From contig CM007315.1 of the NCBI GenBank assembly GCA_000333855.2, positions 1,161,753 through 1,225,752 of the forward strand: DNA of 64,000 bases, in the 5' to 3' direction. Shown here piece by piece: positions 22,654-33,299 of the stretch (positions within the stretch are counted from its first letter, which is position 1; each line of letters opens with the position of its first letter). The position numbers were made by a program, and so were the translations under genes. This DNA is from Endotrypanum monterogeii (Eukaryota > Euglenozoa > Kinetoplastea > Trypanosomatida > Trypanosomatidae). The notes below the pieces were generated by a model. That model was not told the DNA's origin, ran no database searches, and saw only the letters and a list, made by a program, of their open reading frames with translations.

Positions 22654-23778
22654 TCATATCAACCGTTTCTCGCCTCCAAACGAGACGAAGGATCCTCGAC
22701 GTGTGCGCATTAAATCCGACGGCTTCGTTTTCTTCGATTTTGATAATGGACAGAGGAGGTTTTTTCTTTCTGACTTAGAGCAATAAGTCGCTCGACTCAG
22801 TCCTGCCTGCGGCGCGGTGACCCCTTCCGTCAATATGTCCATTAAGCATTCTGATTTTTTTTCGTCGATTGTGAAGGCTCTGTAGTCCCAGTCCTTTGTG
22901 AAGCTCAGGGAGTCCTCCAGTAACGTAGCGGACGCGGCACCGTTGTTACACAAAATGGGCAAACGAAAATCAAAAAAATCCACAGTGCTTACAGGCGAAG
23001 AAGTGTTTCTCAGTCGATGCCCCGTAGAGCTTTCAGGTGGCTCCAGCACCGCCTGCAAGCTCGAAAGAGATTGTGCTAGGCCTTGCAAGTCTACCGCCGG
23101 TGGGGATAATATCCGCTTCAGCTCTCGAGAAAACATATCATTCTTTTCATTACGAAACACCCGTTCCCCCTCCTCGCACAGCGTTAGGCCAAGGGTTGCA
23201 GTCCCGTTCGATGACTGCTGCAAGGCGATCGGTGGCGTCCTCTTCGTAAGTGTTTCCACCGCGTCGAGAATTGAGCTTGTGAGCCGGCAGTCATCAGCGA
23301 GCCTCATCTGTGCGCAGTTCCGAGTATACCGTGTGTCATCATTCCAGAAAAAATCTGGTATCACTGCACACGATAGATCCACTGATGACTGGTACGACCT
23401 CCTCCTCTCTGACTGCACCCCCTCGACCTGCCCGAGCGCCTCTGGCCCCTTTCCCGGGGATGATGTCCTGGATGCTCCCCGACCCTCCACAGACGCGACA
23501 AACGCCTCATCGATAAATGAAACCGGAGACTCTGTCGAAGGGCCCCCTTCTTCCCGAGCCTGGCTGTGGGTGCGGCAACAGGTGGCCCTCCCCAGGGAAA
23601 CCGCTTCCACACAACCCACCCCCGTGGGAAGCCCGCTTGCTTTTGAGTTTGACGACCGCTTCCTCAGTAGAGAATGCAATCGAGGAGAAAAGACGGAGCG
23701 CGTGTCAGACAACTCAGAGACTTTGCCGCTGCAAGAGCGGTGGTGCCGATGCACCTCGGCGCTAGGCCTGGCACCCAT
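22654..23778 (-). CDS. Putative N-myristoylated protein of unknown function
   Basis: A 374-residue protein I do not recognise. The open frame extends upstream, but the first ATG is at 23778 and gives MGARPSAEVHR, which fits N-myristoylation (Gly2, Ser6) and is followed by a basic, His-rich segment that could help membrane binding. A pyrimidine tract and AG 12 bases upstream support this start. The middle and C-terminal parts have mixed, protein-like composition (for example DFFWNDDTRYTRNC and FTKDWDYRAFTIDEKK) and may fold, while the N-terminal third is Ser/Arg-rich. No membrane span or named domain is visible. An antisense open frame covers most of it and is treated as a shadow. With the genes at 11.1 and 17.9 kb it makes three consecutive membrane-associated proteins. 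Confidence 0.72.
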   Translation of the reverse strand: MGARPSAEVHRHHRSCSGKVSELSDTRSVFSPRLHSLLRKRSSNSKASGLPTGVGCVEAVSLGRATCCRTHSQAREEGGPSTESPVSFIDEAFVASVEGRGASRTSSPGKGPEALGQVEGVQSERRRSYQSSVDLSCAVIPDFFWNDDTRYTRNCAQMRLADDCRLTSSILDAVETLTKRTPPIALQQSSNGTATLGLTLCEEGERVFRNEKNDMFSRELKRILSPPAVDLQGLAQSLSSLQAVLEPPESSTGHRLRNTSSPVSTVDFFDFRLPILCNNGAASATLLEDSLSFTKDWDYRAFTIDEKKSECLMDILTEGVTAPQAGLSRATYCSKSERKNLLCPLSKSKKTKPSDLMRTRRGSFVSFGGEKRLI

Positions 23779-25194
23779 TGCACACTCGCTCTGGGCACGG
23801 AGAGCAATGAAGCAAAAGAACAAAACAACTGAGGAGTATTATGAAAAGAGATATTTATCCAGGGTCTATGCCCTCGCGCACCTCTTCGTTGTATGTGTGT
23901 GTGTGTGTGTGTATGCGGATGTGTGTGTATGCGGATGTGTGTGTATGCGGATGTGAAAACCTGCGTGCGGTCAAAACCTGGCTCGCTGTGGCACATCCCT
24001 GGCACTCTACCTGCGTACACAAGAAAGCAGCTAGAAAGGGGGAAAGTAACCCACCAGCTGAATTTTTTTTCGTGTGTTTTTTTTCTCTTCGAAAAAGGAA
24101 GCGAGGTTAGGAAGACAGGGAGCGAGAAGAAGCTTAGCAAACGTTGCACATTATGTTGAACGGATGGGAATAGCTATACGCTCGTGATGGGACGAAGGTG
24201 ACGCAATGATATTTGTTTATACATTTCTTTGTTTTTAGCCCACCCACCTACACACCCATCCCTCCTCCTCCACTCACGCATGTGAAATAATTCATGTGCG
24301 TTGAGTGCGTCCTCAGCCGTCATCGCCTGAAGCCACACGCACCCTACAACAAATAATTCTCCACCAGAGGGAAGAGAAACCAAACACAACGGCGTAAAAA
24401 CAAGCTTACAGCATCAAGGTATATGGATACTCATAATCTCCCCCCGGATGTGCAATGAAAAAAGAAAACGGGAACACCTCCGCACCTGAGACATGAAGGT
24501 GCACACACAAACTCCACCCCCGGCACCATCCCTATGGCGAACGATTAGTAGAACACTTGACAAGTTACCCCAGCAAAACCTATAAACATATATAACACAA
24601 AAAAAAAATCTGTACCTCAAACTCCCCCTCCAAAGAAAAAAAAAGGTAATCAACAAAAGTCTGCAAGAGAAAACGAATTGCCAATCGCTGTGCCACACCC
24701 ACACTAGTTGCACACGAGCCCCAAAAGGTGAAAACCGTATCCGGCTGACTCGACCTGTGAGACCGGTGCACTGCAGACATCCTCCGCGGATCTCTTCTTC
24801 GACCAGGTGCAGCGTGGCGCACGACAGGGAAAAACCACATGCGTGTTGTGTGTCTGTGTGTAGGGGAGGGTACACGGGTACTGACTCGCCCGCGCACGCG
24901 TTCACACGTCGCATCTTTAGCACTGTCCTACGAGAACGCCGCTTGTGGTGAGCGCGCTGCCTGCATCTCCCATTGTATCGATTGCGACGCAGTCGTGTCA
25001 GGATGACCTGCCCTCTCAGCGCCGCAGTGGGGTGTCACGGCGATGTGGGCGGCGCCAGCAGAACAGTGCTGCCCTCTCTTGATCTCGCACGACCTCGGCC
25101 GGAGCTGTGGGTTTGTCGGGCGGAAGAGCCCCCTGGTCAAATACCCCCACCCGAAGACGAAATTCGTTGCACGTTGTAGGTGTCTGGGAAAAAG
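23779..25194. other. Intergenic region with a GC-rich island
   Basis: Includes TG-rich simple sequence at 23895-23955 and, at about 24905-25185, a GC-rich, non-repetitive island unlike the surrounding A-rich spacer. No convincing reading frame in it. The island could be a worn retroposon fragment, but this is only a guess. Confidence 0.5.
23791..23792 (-). promoter_or_regulatory. Probable spliced-leader acceptor (AG)
   Basis: A T/C-rich tract of about 35 bases on the minus strand ends at this AG, 12 nt before the ATG at 23778. It rules out non-ATG starts further upstream in the open frame. Confidence 0.5.
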
Positions 25195-25266
25195 TGAGGA
25201 CTGCAGGGATTGAACCTGCGACCCTTGGATTTGGAATCCAATGCTCTACCACTGAGCTAAGCCCCC
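25195..25266 (-). tRNA. tRNA-Trp (anticodon CCA)
   Basis: A 72-nt cloverleaf. The acceptor stem GGGGGCT/AGTCCTC has two G-U pairs, the anticodon stem is TTGGA/TCCAA with loop TTCCAAA, and the T arm is GCAGG/CCTGC with loop TTCAATC. Discriminator base is A. No intron. A T5 tract just downstream (25189-25193, read on the minus strand) is a pol III stop. In trypanosomatids this cytosolic tRNA is known to be imported into the mitochondrion, where the anticodon is edited to UCA so that it reads UGA as Trp. Confidence 0.97.
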
Positions 25267-28200
25267 TTTGAAAACATATCGGGTTTTTGTGTTAGTGCCA
25301 TAATAAGTGGATACATTGCACACATCATAACACAACACAACACAACACCTGCTCCTGATCGCCCGCACTTGCTCTCCTCTCCGACCAGCACGCACGCGCA
25401 CACACGCGATGAGTTCGACTGGCGGGCAAAACAGCGGTGTTAAACGTGATAATAATATAAAGATTCACTATTTCAGAACATAATGTATGAGATTATTCTC
25501 CGCGATGGGTGCAGAGCCGCAAGCAAAACGAGGCAAAAATAAATAAATAAATAAATGATGGAAAGCACGAAGAACGTGCTGAGTCGCAAAGACGACAGAA
25601 GGAATGTGTCGGAGGAAAGGAACGAGCGGAGCGCCGACCGACTCAAGCCCCTTTGGATATACAAAACGAATGGAAGCAACAGATGCATGTGTGATACGAG
25701 ACACTGAAGTTGTTAAGAAATTAAAGGGCTTTGGAAAAAAAAGAAACGGGTAAAAGAAGGTATGTCATCTTCGATTAGCTCTGCAGACAGACATATATGA
25801 AAGTATTTAAAAAAAAAAACGAGTTGAGCCGTCGGCATACAGCTGGCATACAAAAACGCGCGGACTTCCATGAAATCAACATCACTCACCGGCACACAAC
25901 GAGGGAAGTTGTCCCTTGAAGAAAAAAAAAAGAATTAGATCACAAAAAGAAACCATAAATGCGCAAACAAACGAAAAAAGTGGACCTCTAATAACAGCAT
26001 CGATGAGTAGGACCCCGCTTCCCTCGCTGGAATCGAACAAAAAAAGGGGGGAGACATAACACGAAGCAATCCGAGAATCTGATAAAAGAAAACGAGTAAA
26101 AACAAAAGGCAACTCAATGATTTGAAAAAATATAGGGAAGGCGAGCACACAAAACAGATAGGGGTGCATTGAAAGCTGGCGGCGCGGCGACGTGTTGCTT
26201 AATCTGTGAATACTGCGCCTGTTCAGGAAGTCAGAAACTCTGCCTCGATTGACCCCCTTCGCTTACACCAAGAGACTCTAACGGGAAAAGACAGGGGCAG
26301 CTGAGACCCTTCATCAAGAAAAATGATGTGGCTGTCGGATTGATCGCGAGATCAAGTACACCCGGAAACAAAGAACCTCAGTGAAAGGAAGCACACGCAC
26401 TTACCACACCGCGCGCCCCTCGACTGAGACTTAGCGCCGCCTCTGTGGAAGGCAAAGAAAAATCGAAACGTTAATGGATAATGAAAGACATAGCTGCGCA
26501 CACAACACAAAGAATCCATCAAAGAAACACACACACAGGACAATGATGATAAGACACCTGAAGCCAAGGGAAGTCTCCACGATAGCGAACGAAGATCGCA
26601 TAAACAGAGGGGATAGAAAAAAAGGGAGCCATCAGGAGGACAGGGGCGCTAATGAGGATACAACGTACGACCGAGCCACGTCTACTACAGCTCATCAGCC
26701 CGCCCCCCCCCCCTATCCCCCACGTGTGTATAGCCCCCACACACTGCTCACTCTGTCCTATCCTGCGTCACGGGGATAGCAGAAGAAACACAAGCACCAG
26801 CTGGGTACATATATGTATGTATACATACATACTAGGAGTGGGCACCAGTCGGCCGAGGAGCTGATGGATGTACAAGAAAGCACACACGAATTTTACTTCA
26901 CTTTGACCCGCTGATGCTTTCCAGCGCGAACCTATAGATTGTAACTAGAAACAAGGCGTGCATTCCGTCATTGCCGCACATGGTCTAGCTACTCGCTCTC
27001 CGACGTGCTTGCACAGCTCCCCTTACCCACATCTCGTGCGAACAACCTCTTTCGTCGACAACAACAGCTGCACCGCCCTCCCCCTCCCACTCAGATGCAG
27101 CTATGAGTCCCGGCCTCCATGCAGCCGCCAGACCCTCCGCCTCATCATGCCCTATCTATTTTGTTGTGAATTTCACACACGCGCACACCCCTGACCGCAC
27201 ACTCCTCACGGTTGGGGAATATGTAGAGAGAACGTCTGTTTCTTTCAATACACACACTCTTCGTGACTGACTACATCACCTGTGTTGTCGACACCGCCTC
27301 CCCTTCGCGACTACGACATGTCGCTGCGGTGACGCTGCAGCATCAGGCAAATGGACTCCATGCAACCTTGAAGAGATCGCACATTGCCCCCATCTGCTGC
27401 ATGTGCACGCACGCCAAGATATGTCCCCATGTCGCTGCCCCCTTCCCCCTCCACCTCCGTTCTCAACCCGGAAGAGGTACGTGCTACAAACGAGGGATCA
27501 AGCCGATATTGAAAAAAAAAAGGATATAAGTGCAGCAGACAGCTTTGCTCACCAAAGCAAAGGTCTCACTTGTTTGCCGTTGTATTCATCTTTGTTCCTA
27601 TCCACCTTCCAATCCGGAGATACAAAGCCAGTCGTGATTCTCTGATGACCTCCTTGATGACGAGATGCAATATCATTATGTCGAAGACCTCGTGGCCTCG
27701 ATCCCTATCAGAATGTTTGAGGAGGAGGAAGAGGAAGAAACGCCCCGGTACCACTGCCATCCAGTCGAATCAATCTTTCAGTGAAGCCACAATTTTTTTT
27801 CAGCCATTATCCCCTTCGCCAGCGGCAAGCCTCAGTGTTTCTTTTTCCCCCATTCATCCACAAGTAGAGCTAGTCATCGATTCGGGAGCAGGAGTAGCCC
27901 CTCCATGAGTTGCGCACCCCCACCCTTCCCTCAGCTTCTTGTTTCGGAATGCCCGCTCAGCACTTCGAGTGCTCAGTATATATATATACATGAAACTCTC
28001 TCTGCCGCCGGAAAACCGCTGCCATGTGATCACGACATTCAATGCGCTAAGAATGTTTGACCACACTTACATTCATACGAGAAACGCACCGCCACCCAAA
28101 ATATCTGACCATGCTGAGTGTTGTCAGGAAGATGCCGGCTAGAGAAATGAGCCCGAAGCTCTGGCTTCGCTGGTGCAGTATGTGCAAAAAACAATCTTGG

Positions 28201-28766
28201 GAAAAAGGGGGAAGGGGGGAGGGAGGGAGGGAGAGAGATAAGGGGGGGGAGGCCGTGGAGACTTTAAAGTAGATGTATTCCCTGGCTCCTGAGACTGCAT
28301 CTCGAGACACTATTCTGAGCCTCAGAAACGATGACTCTTTCATTGGGAAATGCAGTTGGCCCGTTGGCACGACCGACAAAGCGACATGCATCCCTGACCT
28401 CTCTTCCCGACACGATGAGATTTGCAAATCCATGACAACAAAAAAGGGGAGAAGAATACTGGCAGTCCCTCCGCAGCCGGGCTCTCTCACCACGGAATAG
28501 AGCATCCATTTCTTTGTAGTGCGGAGTCATGCGCCTTCACCCCACAAGGGTATGTCTACTGTGATTGACGTTGACGTACAAGTGAACAAGAAGCGAACGT
28601 CATGAAAGCGCCGTCTGACGGATAAGCAGTGCGCGCAAAGCCAAGAGCACAACAACAAAAACGGTGTCGCGCGCTGATACAAAAAAAAAAAAAACTGTAG
28701 GGGCACAGATATACGCGTACATCCGAGTTCGGCGCCCCTTCAGACGTTTTTTTTCTAGTGCCCTGC
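25267..28766. other. 3.5-kb intergenic region, no gene seen
   Basis: Lies between tRNA-Trp and the helical-repeat protein gene and should carry the long 3' UTR of the latter. Contains AAAT-type runs near 25540, a small TATG/CATA run near 26810-26830 and a GGGA-rich run near 28205-28245. A minus-strand open frame at 28047-28505 has weak protein character and is not called. Confidence 0.6.
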
Positions 28767-31700
28767 TCAGCTGTGTCGCCGCGGTGAGAGTGTACGGCCC
28801 TCACCCAGGCTGAGGCACGCCTCCACCGCCTGCGGGTTGTCGGAGAGCTGAGTGAGGACTGCGTGCGGAAATGCACGATACCACACCTCCAGTGCATCCT
28901 CCCAGCCTAGAAGAGAAAAAAAAAGCTTGCAGTGGCGCGGCTGGACTGCAGAAAAGGTGTTGGGTGAATCAAACTGTGGCTTCTCCGGTCGGGGGCGAGA
29001 CGGTGCAGAAAGGGACACTGGCATGGCGATCGGAAGTGGGCCCCCTCGCGCCCGATGTCGATAATCCCCGCGAGGAGGAGAAGAGGGAAAAGCTGCAGCT
29101 ACCTGCCTCTCAAGCAAGTAAGAAGTGGTCTCGAGGGCAACCTGCCGTGGGACAGTGTGCCCATGGGAACTGGCGCGCGACTGCGCAGCGGCGCACAGGT
29201 GGTAAAGGAGCGGAAGGGTTCCAGCACGCACTGTCCCTACACCGCAGAGCTCACATTGAAGCCGAACCAGCGTCGCACCTATTCGGCTGACCTCAGCACT
29301 GTTGTCAACGCCGGTGTCCTTTTCTCTTCCAGCATCTGCCAAGAACGCCTTGGTGTACTCCGCAATGCGGCAGCATAGTTTGAGGAGGTTGTGCAGCAGT
29401 GCCGGTTCCACGGAATGCGTTTCCCTCGCTTCTTGGAGAGCACGAAGAATGAGCCGAACCAGGAAAAGCGCCACCTCACATCGCTCCGCACTGACCGCAT
29501 CGCCGTCGACAAAGCCACGCCGTCCCTCCCCCTCGCTTGGGTGTACGGCAGTCGAATGGCATCTCGACAGTGACAGTGGCGGCAGAAGACGATTAAGCTG
29601 ATTTGGCAGAAGCATATGCGTTGGTGGAAAACACCCGTAGCGCACAATGGCGCGTTCCAGCAACTGCTGGAGATGCTGCACTCGCCTCGCAGAGGTGTGC
29701 GGTGGACCGCCGTCCTCTTCAGAGATCGTTAGCGCACCGATCGCATCCATTTGCACCCCTTCCCTTAGCCCATTCTGTAAAGCGCAAGTACGCGGTACAG
29801 GGGCATCCAAAAGAGAAATGACTGCCTCAAAGGTGGCGCCATAGTAAGCCTCCCTCGCCGTGGCATCAGTCGTTGCAGCACAAGACCCCTTCTCGACAGG
29901 GGACACATACTCCTCACGCACGCCGCTCCCATTGCACGCAGCAGAGAAATGTGCTGCAAGAGATGCCAAATAGCGCCGTGTCAATATCCACCGCCCTGCG
30001 TAGCACCAACCTGCCTCCTCCACCGAAGAAGAACACAACACCGACGACGCTGACGGGGAGGTCAAACACTTGATAACGCGCAATACTTCGCAGTGCACAG
30101 CAGCAGGGTACACGACGAGCCACGAACGCAACGGAGATACTGAACCGGCAGCGGCGTCAAAAACTTTGACTGGTGGGCATGCCCTCAGAAACAGCGAACC
30201 CAGAAAATGGGACGTGCCCTCTTGCCTGAACGTATCAACGACCATCATCTCAGAGTATAGGTGTCGCTGCATCAACAGCCACACCACTGAGAGAGCTCGT
30301 CCCCCCGGGTGGTTTAAAAAAGCAGCGCTGCTAGTCCACCACGGAGGCGAAGGAGGGCCGCCGGCTTCACAGGTCGTCCTGTGAACACCACCACCACTGC
30401 AACCCTCTGTAGGCCTCTTTTCCACACGCGTGCTCTCTCTCAGCACGTGGAAGAGTGTAGTCGCCTCGACCCTCAGCCTCTTCTCTCCCCTCTCGAGCAG
30501 CAAGCTGCGCAACCTTGGGTATTGAGTCACCTCCAGCAGCGCCGCAGAGAGGGAAACAACCGTACCCGGGCCGAGAATCCTCTCCCCCAACTCCAACTCG
30601 AGCGCCTCCAGAGCCAGTTTCTCCGCTAGTTCGAGTTGCCCCTGTGTGCGGAGAAGCTCGACAGTGGCAGCCAAGGCGAGGGAGCGTGGTGTCGGCGAGG
30701 AGGATGTCCTAGCCCGGTGACTCCCTACAGAAGTTGATGCAGTGTGGCGGCCTACGGCACCAGTATCCGCTGCAGCTCTCCCACCCTTGCACGTCTCCAA
30801 AACACCGTACTGCTGAAGAAGCTCGAGGGCGACTTTCCAGGGAAGTTGGGGGTGTCGTAGCAAAAACGACAGCGCGGCGAGCGTCGGTGTACGCCGTGAT
30901 GAAGGAGAAGCGGAGCCTTTGCTTCTTCCTGGGTCCTCAGCCGACTGATAAGCCGATGAACAGAAGTCGTCACAGGGAAGCCTGCCGTAGTTGAACGCAA
31001 GAAGTTCGAGGCAGTATCGCCAGAAGTCCCTGCGCGTCGCCAGGACTGCAGGAGAGGGAACGTTGTGTTCTTGTTCACTCAGCGTCAACGTCTTCGAGAA
31101 AACACATTCCACTTCCCGATCATTCAGCACCAGACGCGTCGTGTGCATCGTCGCCTCAGCGGTGGAGGGAGAAAACGTGCTCCCACCATTGTGCGTGGAC
31201 CCGTCCCCACGCCTTCCAGTGGTACTGCGATACCGATTTAGCGCATCCACGACTGCAGCCACAGAGTCGATGGTAGCCTCGTGAAGAAAGCTCATCCGTG
31301 ACTCACCGATCTCCTTCCGAGAAAGCCCAACGGGTTGTCTAGAAGTGACTTCTGGTGTCGACAGCTGAGTTGAGGGGCTCTGCTTGGGGGCAGCGATCGT
31401 TGACGAGCGGGCGGGTGTGAAACGCATGGCTTCCTCGAACAGCAGCATTGCCTCCTCCCACTTATGTTTTGAGAGAAGACCCCGAATGAGTTTGAAGGTG
31501 TCCAGCAGAGATCCACCCCGGGCGAGGCTGAGCACCGTCAAGCGATCTTCTTCAGACGGAAGCGCCTGCACAGCGGAGAGGAAGTGGCCGTTCAGTCGAA
31601 CCAGTGGAAAAGAGGGAGGAGGTGCGGCGCTGGCGACATCGGTGGGCATCGCGTCGGTGGCGCTAAGGCTCGATAGAAGTTGCCGCACCATTGCCGCAAG

Positions 31701-32744
31701 AGTGCCCGCTGGGGCGCCAGGAGACTTTTGTGCCGAGGCCATCGCAATAGAAAACGTGGTACCCCACATACGAGAGTCATATGCGTCCCTGTGAAAGGGA
31801 CGCTGCTGCTGCGGTGTGCACTGGTCTCTGCGCGCGTGGAGCAGCTTTACGCAGAGCTCATACACCTGCAGAACTTCTGCCCACCTGCCAACGCGGCCCA
31901 ACTGCTGCACCAAGAAAGATGTGGTGATGGGGCCTGGCAAGTCACGCTGGTACAGTGTATGATAGAAGAAGTGAAGACCTCTCTCCCACTCCTCGGCTTG
32001 TAAAAGAGTTGTGAGAGTCATGTGACGCAGCGCCTTCAGGAAGGCGGAGTGTGCCGCTAGATCTGACGTGGAGCGAGGCGGTGACGAGGTACGTGCAGTG
32101 CAGGGCAGCGGCCTACCCTGGACGGGTGAAACGTGAGCCGTTGTCACACAAAGGTGGTACAGGCACAACGCGTCCTGCCATGCCCCTTGGGAGGGGGGTG
32201 CGAGGCTGATGTGGTGCAGCAGCTGCGATGCCGCAGGAGGACTAAGGGAGCTTGGGAACATCTGCAACAACGCTGGAGGCTGTCTCGCCCGCCATCTGTG
32301 AAGAAGCTGAAGCGTCAACGCCCAGCCAGAGGGCGGAAAAACGCCGTATCGCAAAAGATACTCTGTCGTGTAGAGGACTAAATCCGGTTCGGGTGAAGAA
32401 TAATGCCGTGTGACTCCTGCCTCATGGTGCGCCTTCGCGTGAGCAGCCCCTGACATCTTTTCGGCTAGGCAAGCGAGCTCCACCAGCTGCAGTGCAGCGG
32501 CCCATTCGTGTGACACACGAGGCGGGTTCCCTGAAAACCGTTGGTACGCACGTGTCTGGGCAGCTGTGCCTTGCGCCGCGCGTGACGGTATCCCGTAAAT
32601 GAAGGACCAAAGGTCGCGCGGAAACCAGCCGATAAGATACTCCTGCAGCTGCGCTGAATAGACATGCTGCGGATGCCGCCCCAGACGCGCCTCTGTCAAT
32701 GCACGCGCCAGTGACGCGGTGGACGGGCGGGCGGAGGACGACAT
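28767..32744 (-). CDS. Large helical-repeat (PPR/TPR-type) protein, probably mitochondrial
   Basis: A 1325-residue protein with no named enzyme domain. Its outstanding pattern is a recurring helix signature, W-x-x-[AGV]-L-x-x: HEWAAALQLVELA (79-91), GWALTLQLLHRW (140-151), AWQDALCLYHLC (188-199), EWERGLHFFYHTL (252-264), RWAEVLQVYELC (287-298), a KWEEAMLLFEEAM copy further on, PWKVALELLQQYG, and GWEDALEVWYRAF (1280-1292) near the C-terminus. This is the layout of degenerate PPR-like helical repeats in kinetoplastid organelle RNA-binding proteins. The N-terminus is Ser/Arg/Ala-rich with no acidic residue in the first 17, compatible with import into the mitochondrion. Disordered Ser/Thr-rich spacers separate repeat clusters. 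A role in mitochondrial RNA processing or ribosome assembly is inference. Start is the first ATG. Confidence 0.82.
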   Translation of the reverse strand: MSSSARPSTASLARALTEARLGRHPQHVYSAQLQEYLIGWFPRDLWSFIYGIPSRAAQGTAAQTRAYQRFSGNPPRVSHEWAAALQLVELACLAEKMSGAAHAKAHHEAGVTRHYSSPEPDLVLYTTEYLLRYGVFPPSGWALTLQLLHRWRARQPPALLQMFPSSLSPPAASQLLHHISLAPPSQGAWQDALCLYHLCVTTAHVSPVQGRPLPCTARTSSPPRSTSDLAAHSAFLKALRHMTLTTLLQAEEWERGLHFFYHTLYQRDLPGPITTSFLVQQLGRVGRWAEVLQVYELCVKLLHARRDQCTPQQQRPFHRDAYDSRMWGTTFSIAMASAQKSPGAPAGTLAAMVRQLLSSLSATDAMPTDVASAAPPPSFPLVRLNGHFLSAVQALPSEEDRLTVLSLARGGSLLDTFKLIRGLLSKHKWEEAMLLFEEAMRFTPARSSTIAAPKQSPSTQLSTPEVTSRQPVGLSRKEIGESRMSFLHEATIDSVAAVVDALNRYRSTTGRRGDGSTHNGGSTFSPSTAEATMHTTRLVLNDREVECVFSKTLTLSEQEHNVPSPAVLATRRDFWRYCLELLAFNYGRLPCDDFCSSAYQSAEDPGRSKGSASPSSRRTPTLAALSFLLRHPQLPWKVALELLQQYGVLETCKGGRAAADTGAVGRHTASTSVGSHRARTSSSPTPRSLALAATVELLRTQGQLELAEKLALEALELELGERILGPGTVVSLSAALLEVTQYPRLRSLLLERGEKRLRVEATTLFHVLRESTRVEKRPTEGCSGGGVHRTTCEAGGPPSPPWWTSSAAFLNHPGGRALSVVWLLMQRHLYSEMMVVDTFRQEGTSHFLGSLFLRACPPVKVFDAAAGSVSPLRSWLVVYPAAVHCEVLRVIKCLTSPSASSVLCSSSVEEAGWCYAGRWILTRRYLASLAAHFSAACNGSGVREEYVSPVEKGSCAATTDATAREAYYGATFEAVISLLDAPVPRTCALQNGLREGVQMDAIGALTISEEDGGPPHTSARRVQHLQQLLERAIVRYGCFPPTHMLLPNQLNRLLPPLSLSRCHSTAVHPSEGEGRRGFVDGDAVSAERCEVALFLVRLILRALQEARETHSVEPALLHNLLKLCCRIAEYTKAFLADAGREKDTGVDNSAEVSRIGATLVRLQCELCGVGTVRAGTLPLLYHLCAAAQSRASSHGHTVPRQVALETTSYLLERQVAAAFPSSPPRGDYRHRARGGPLPIAMPVSLSAPSRPRPEKPQFDSPNTFSAVQPRHCKLFFSLLGWEDALEVWYRAFPHAVLTQLSDNPQAVEACLSLGEGRTLSPRRHS

Positions 32745-33299
32745 GCAGCCTGTAGAAGGTGCCGGAGATATAATGCACCCGGGAGAATTTTAAAAAAGAA
32801 GTGCACGTGACGGATCGTTACAAATGCAAAGCATGCAAAAACATCAAGAAAATAATGAGAGGAAAAGGGTGGTCGGGGTTTCGCCTAGGGACCGTACCTC
32901 AAAGAGGAGAGAGAAGTGCTTCGGTGGTCGCAGATCACTGAACACATGCGCTGTGGCAATGGGAAACTGGCGAACACCCTCCAGCAGATGAGAGAGTGTT
33001 GGCATGGCATGAGACGTACAGCTGTAACAGGGCCTTGATTGCTCGATCGCCCCTACCTCCTCTTTCAGAGCGAAACGGGACGCACCGGGAAAAAAAAAAT
33101 AAGGTGCACGTCAAGTCGACCCTGTCGACCCTCACCCACACCCCAATATATAAAAAAGCCCATTTTGAGTAGTGTTACACCTGCCACCTATACAGGAAAA
33201 GGATGATGCTCAGAAGCCTCTATTTTGAAACACCCCCATCATGCGTCTTTGTCAATTCTCCATGAGAGGGGGGGGGGGATAAACCCGGGGAAAGGGTGA
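32745..33299. other. Intergenic region
   Basis: Short spacer between the helical-repeat and exonuclease genes. Contains A runs and a G run near 33269-33278. No open frame of note. Confidence 0.7.

Noticed and set aside
22898..23956. A 352-residue plus-strand open frame
   Set aside because: It is antisense to the 374-residue gene and runs into a TG repeat at its end. The minus-strand frame has an acceptor AG and an acylation motif at its start.
28047..28505. A 152-residue minus-strand frame with a hydrophobic C-terminal part
   Set aside because: The middle is low-complexity Pro/Ser from a GGGA-rich run, and it lies where the 3' UTR of the helical-repeat gene should be.
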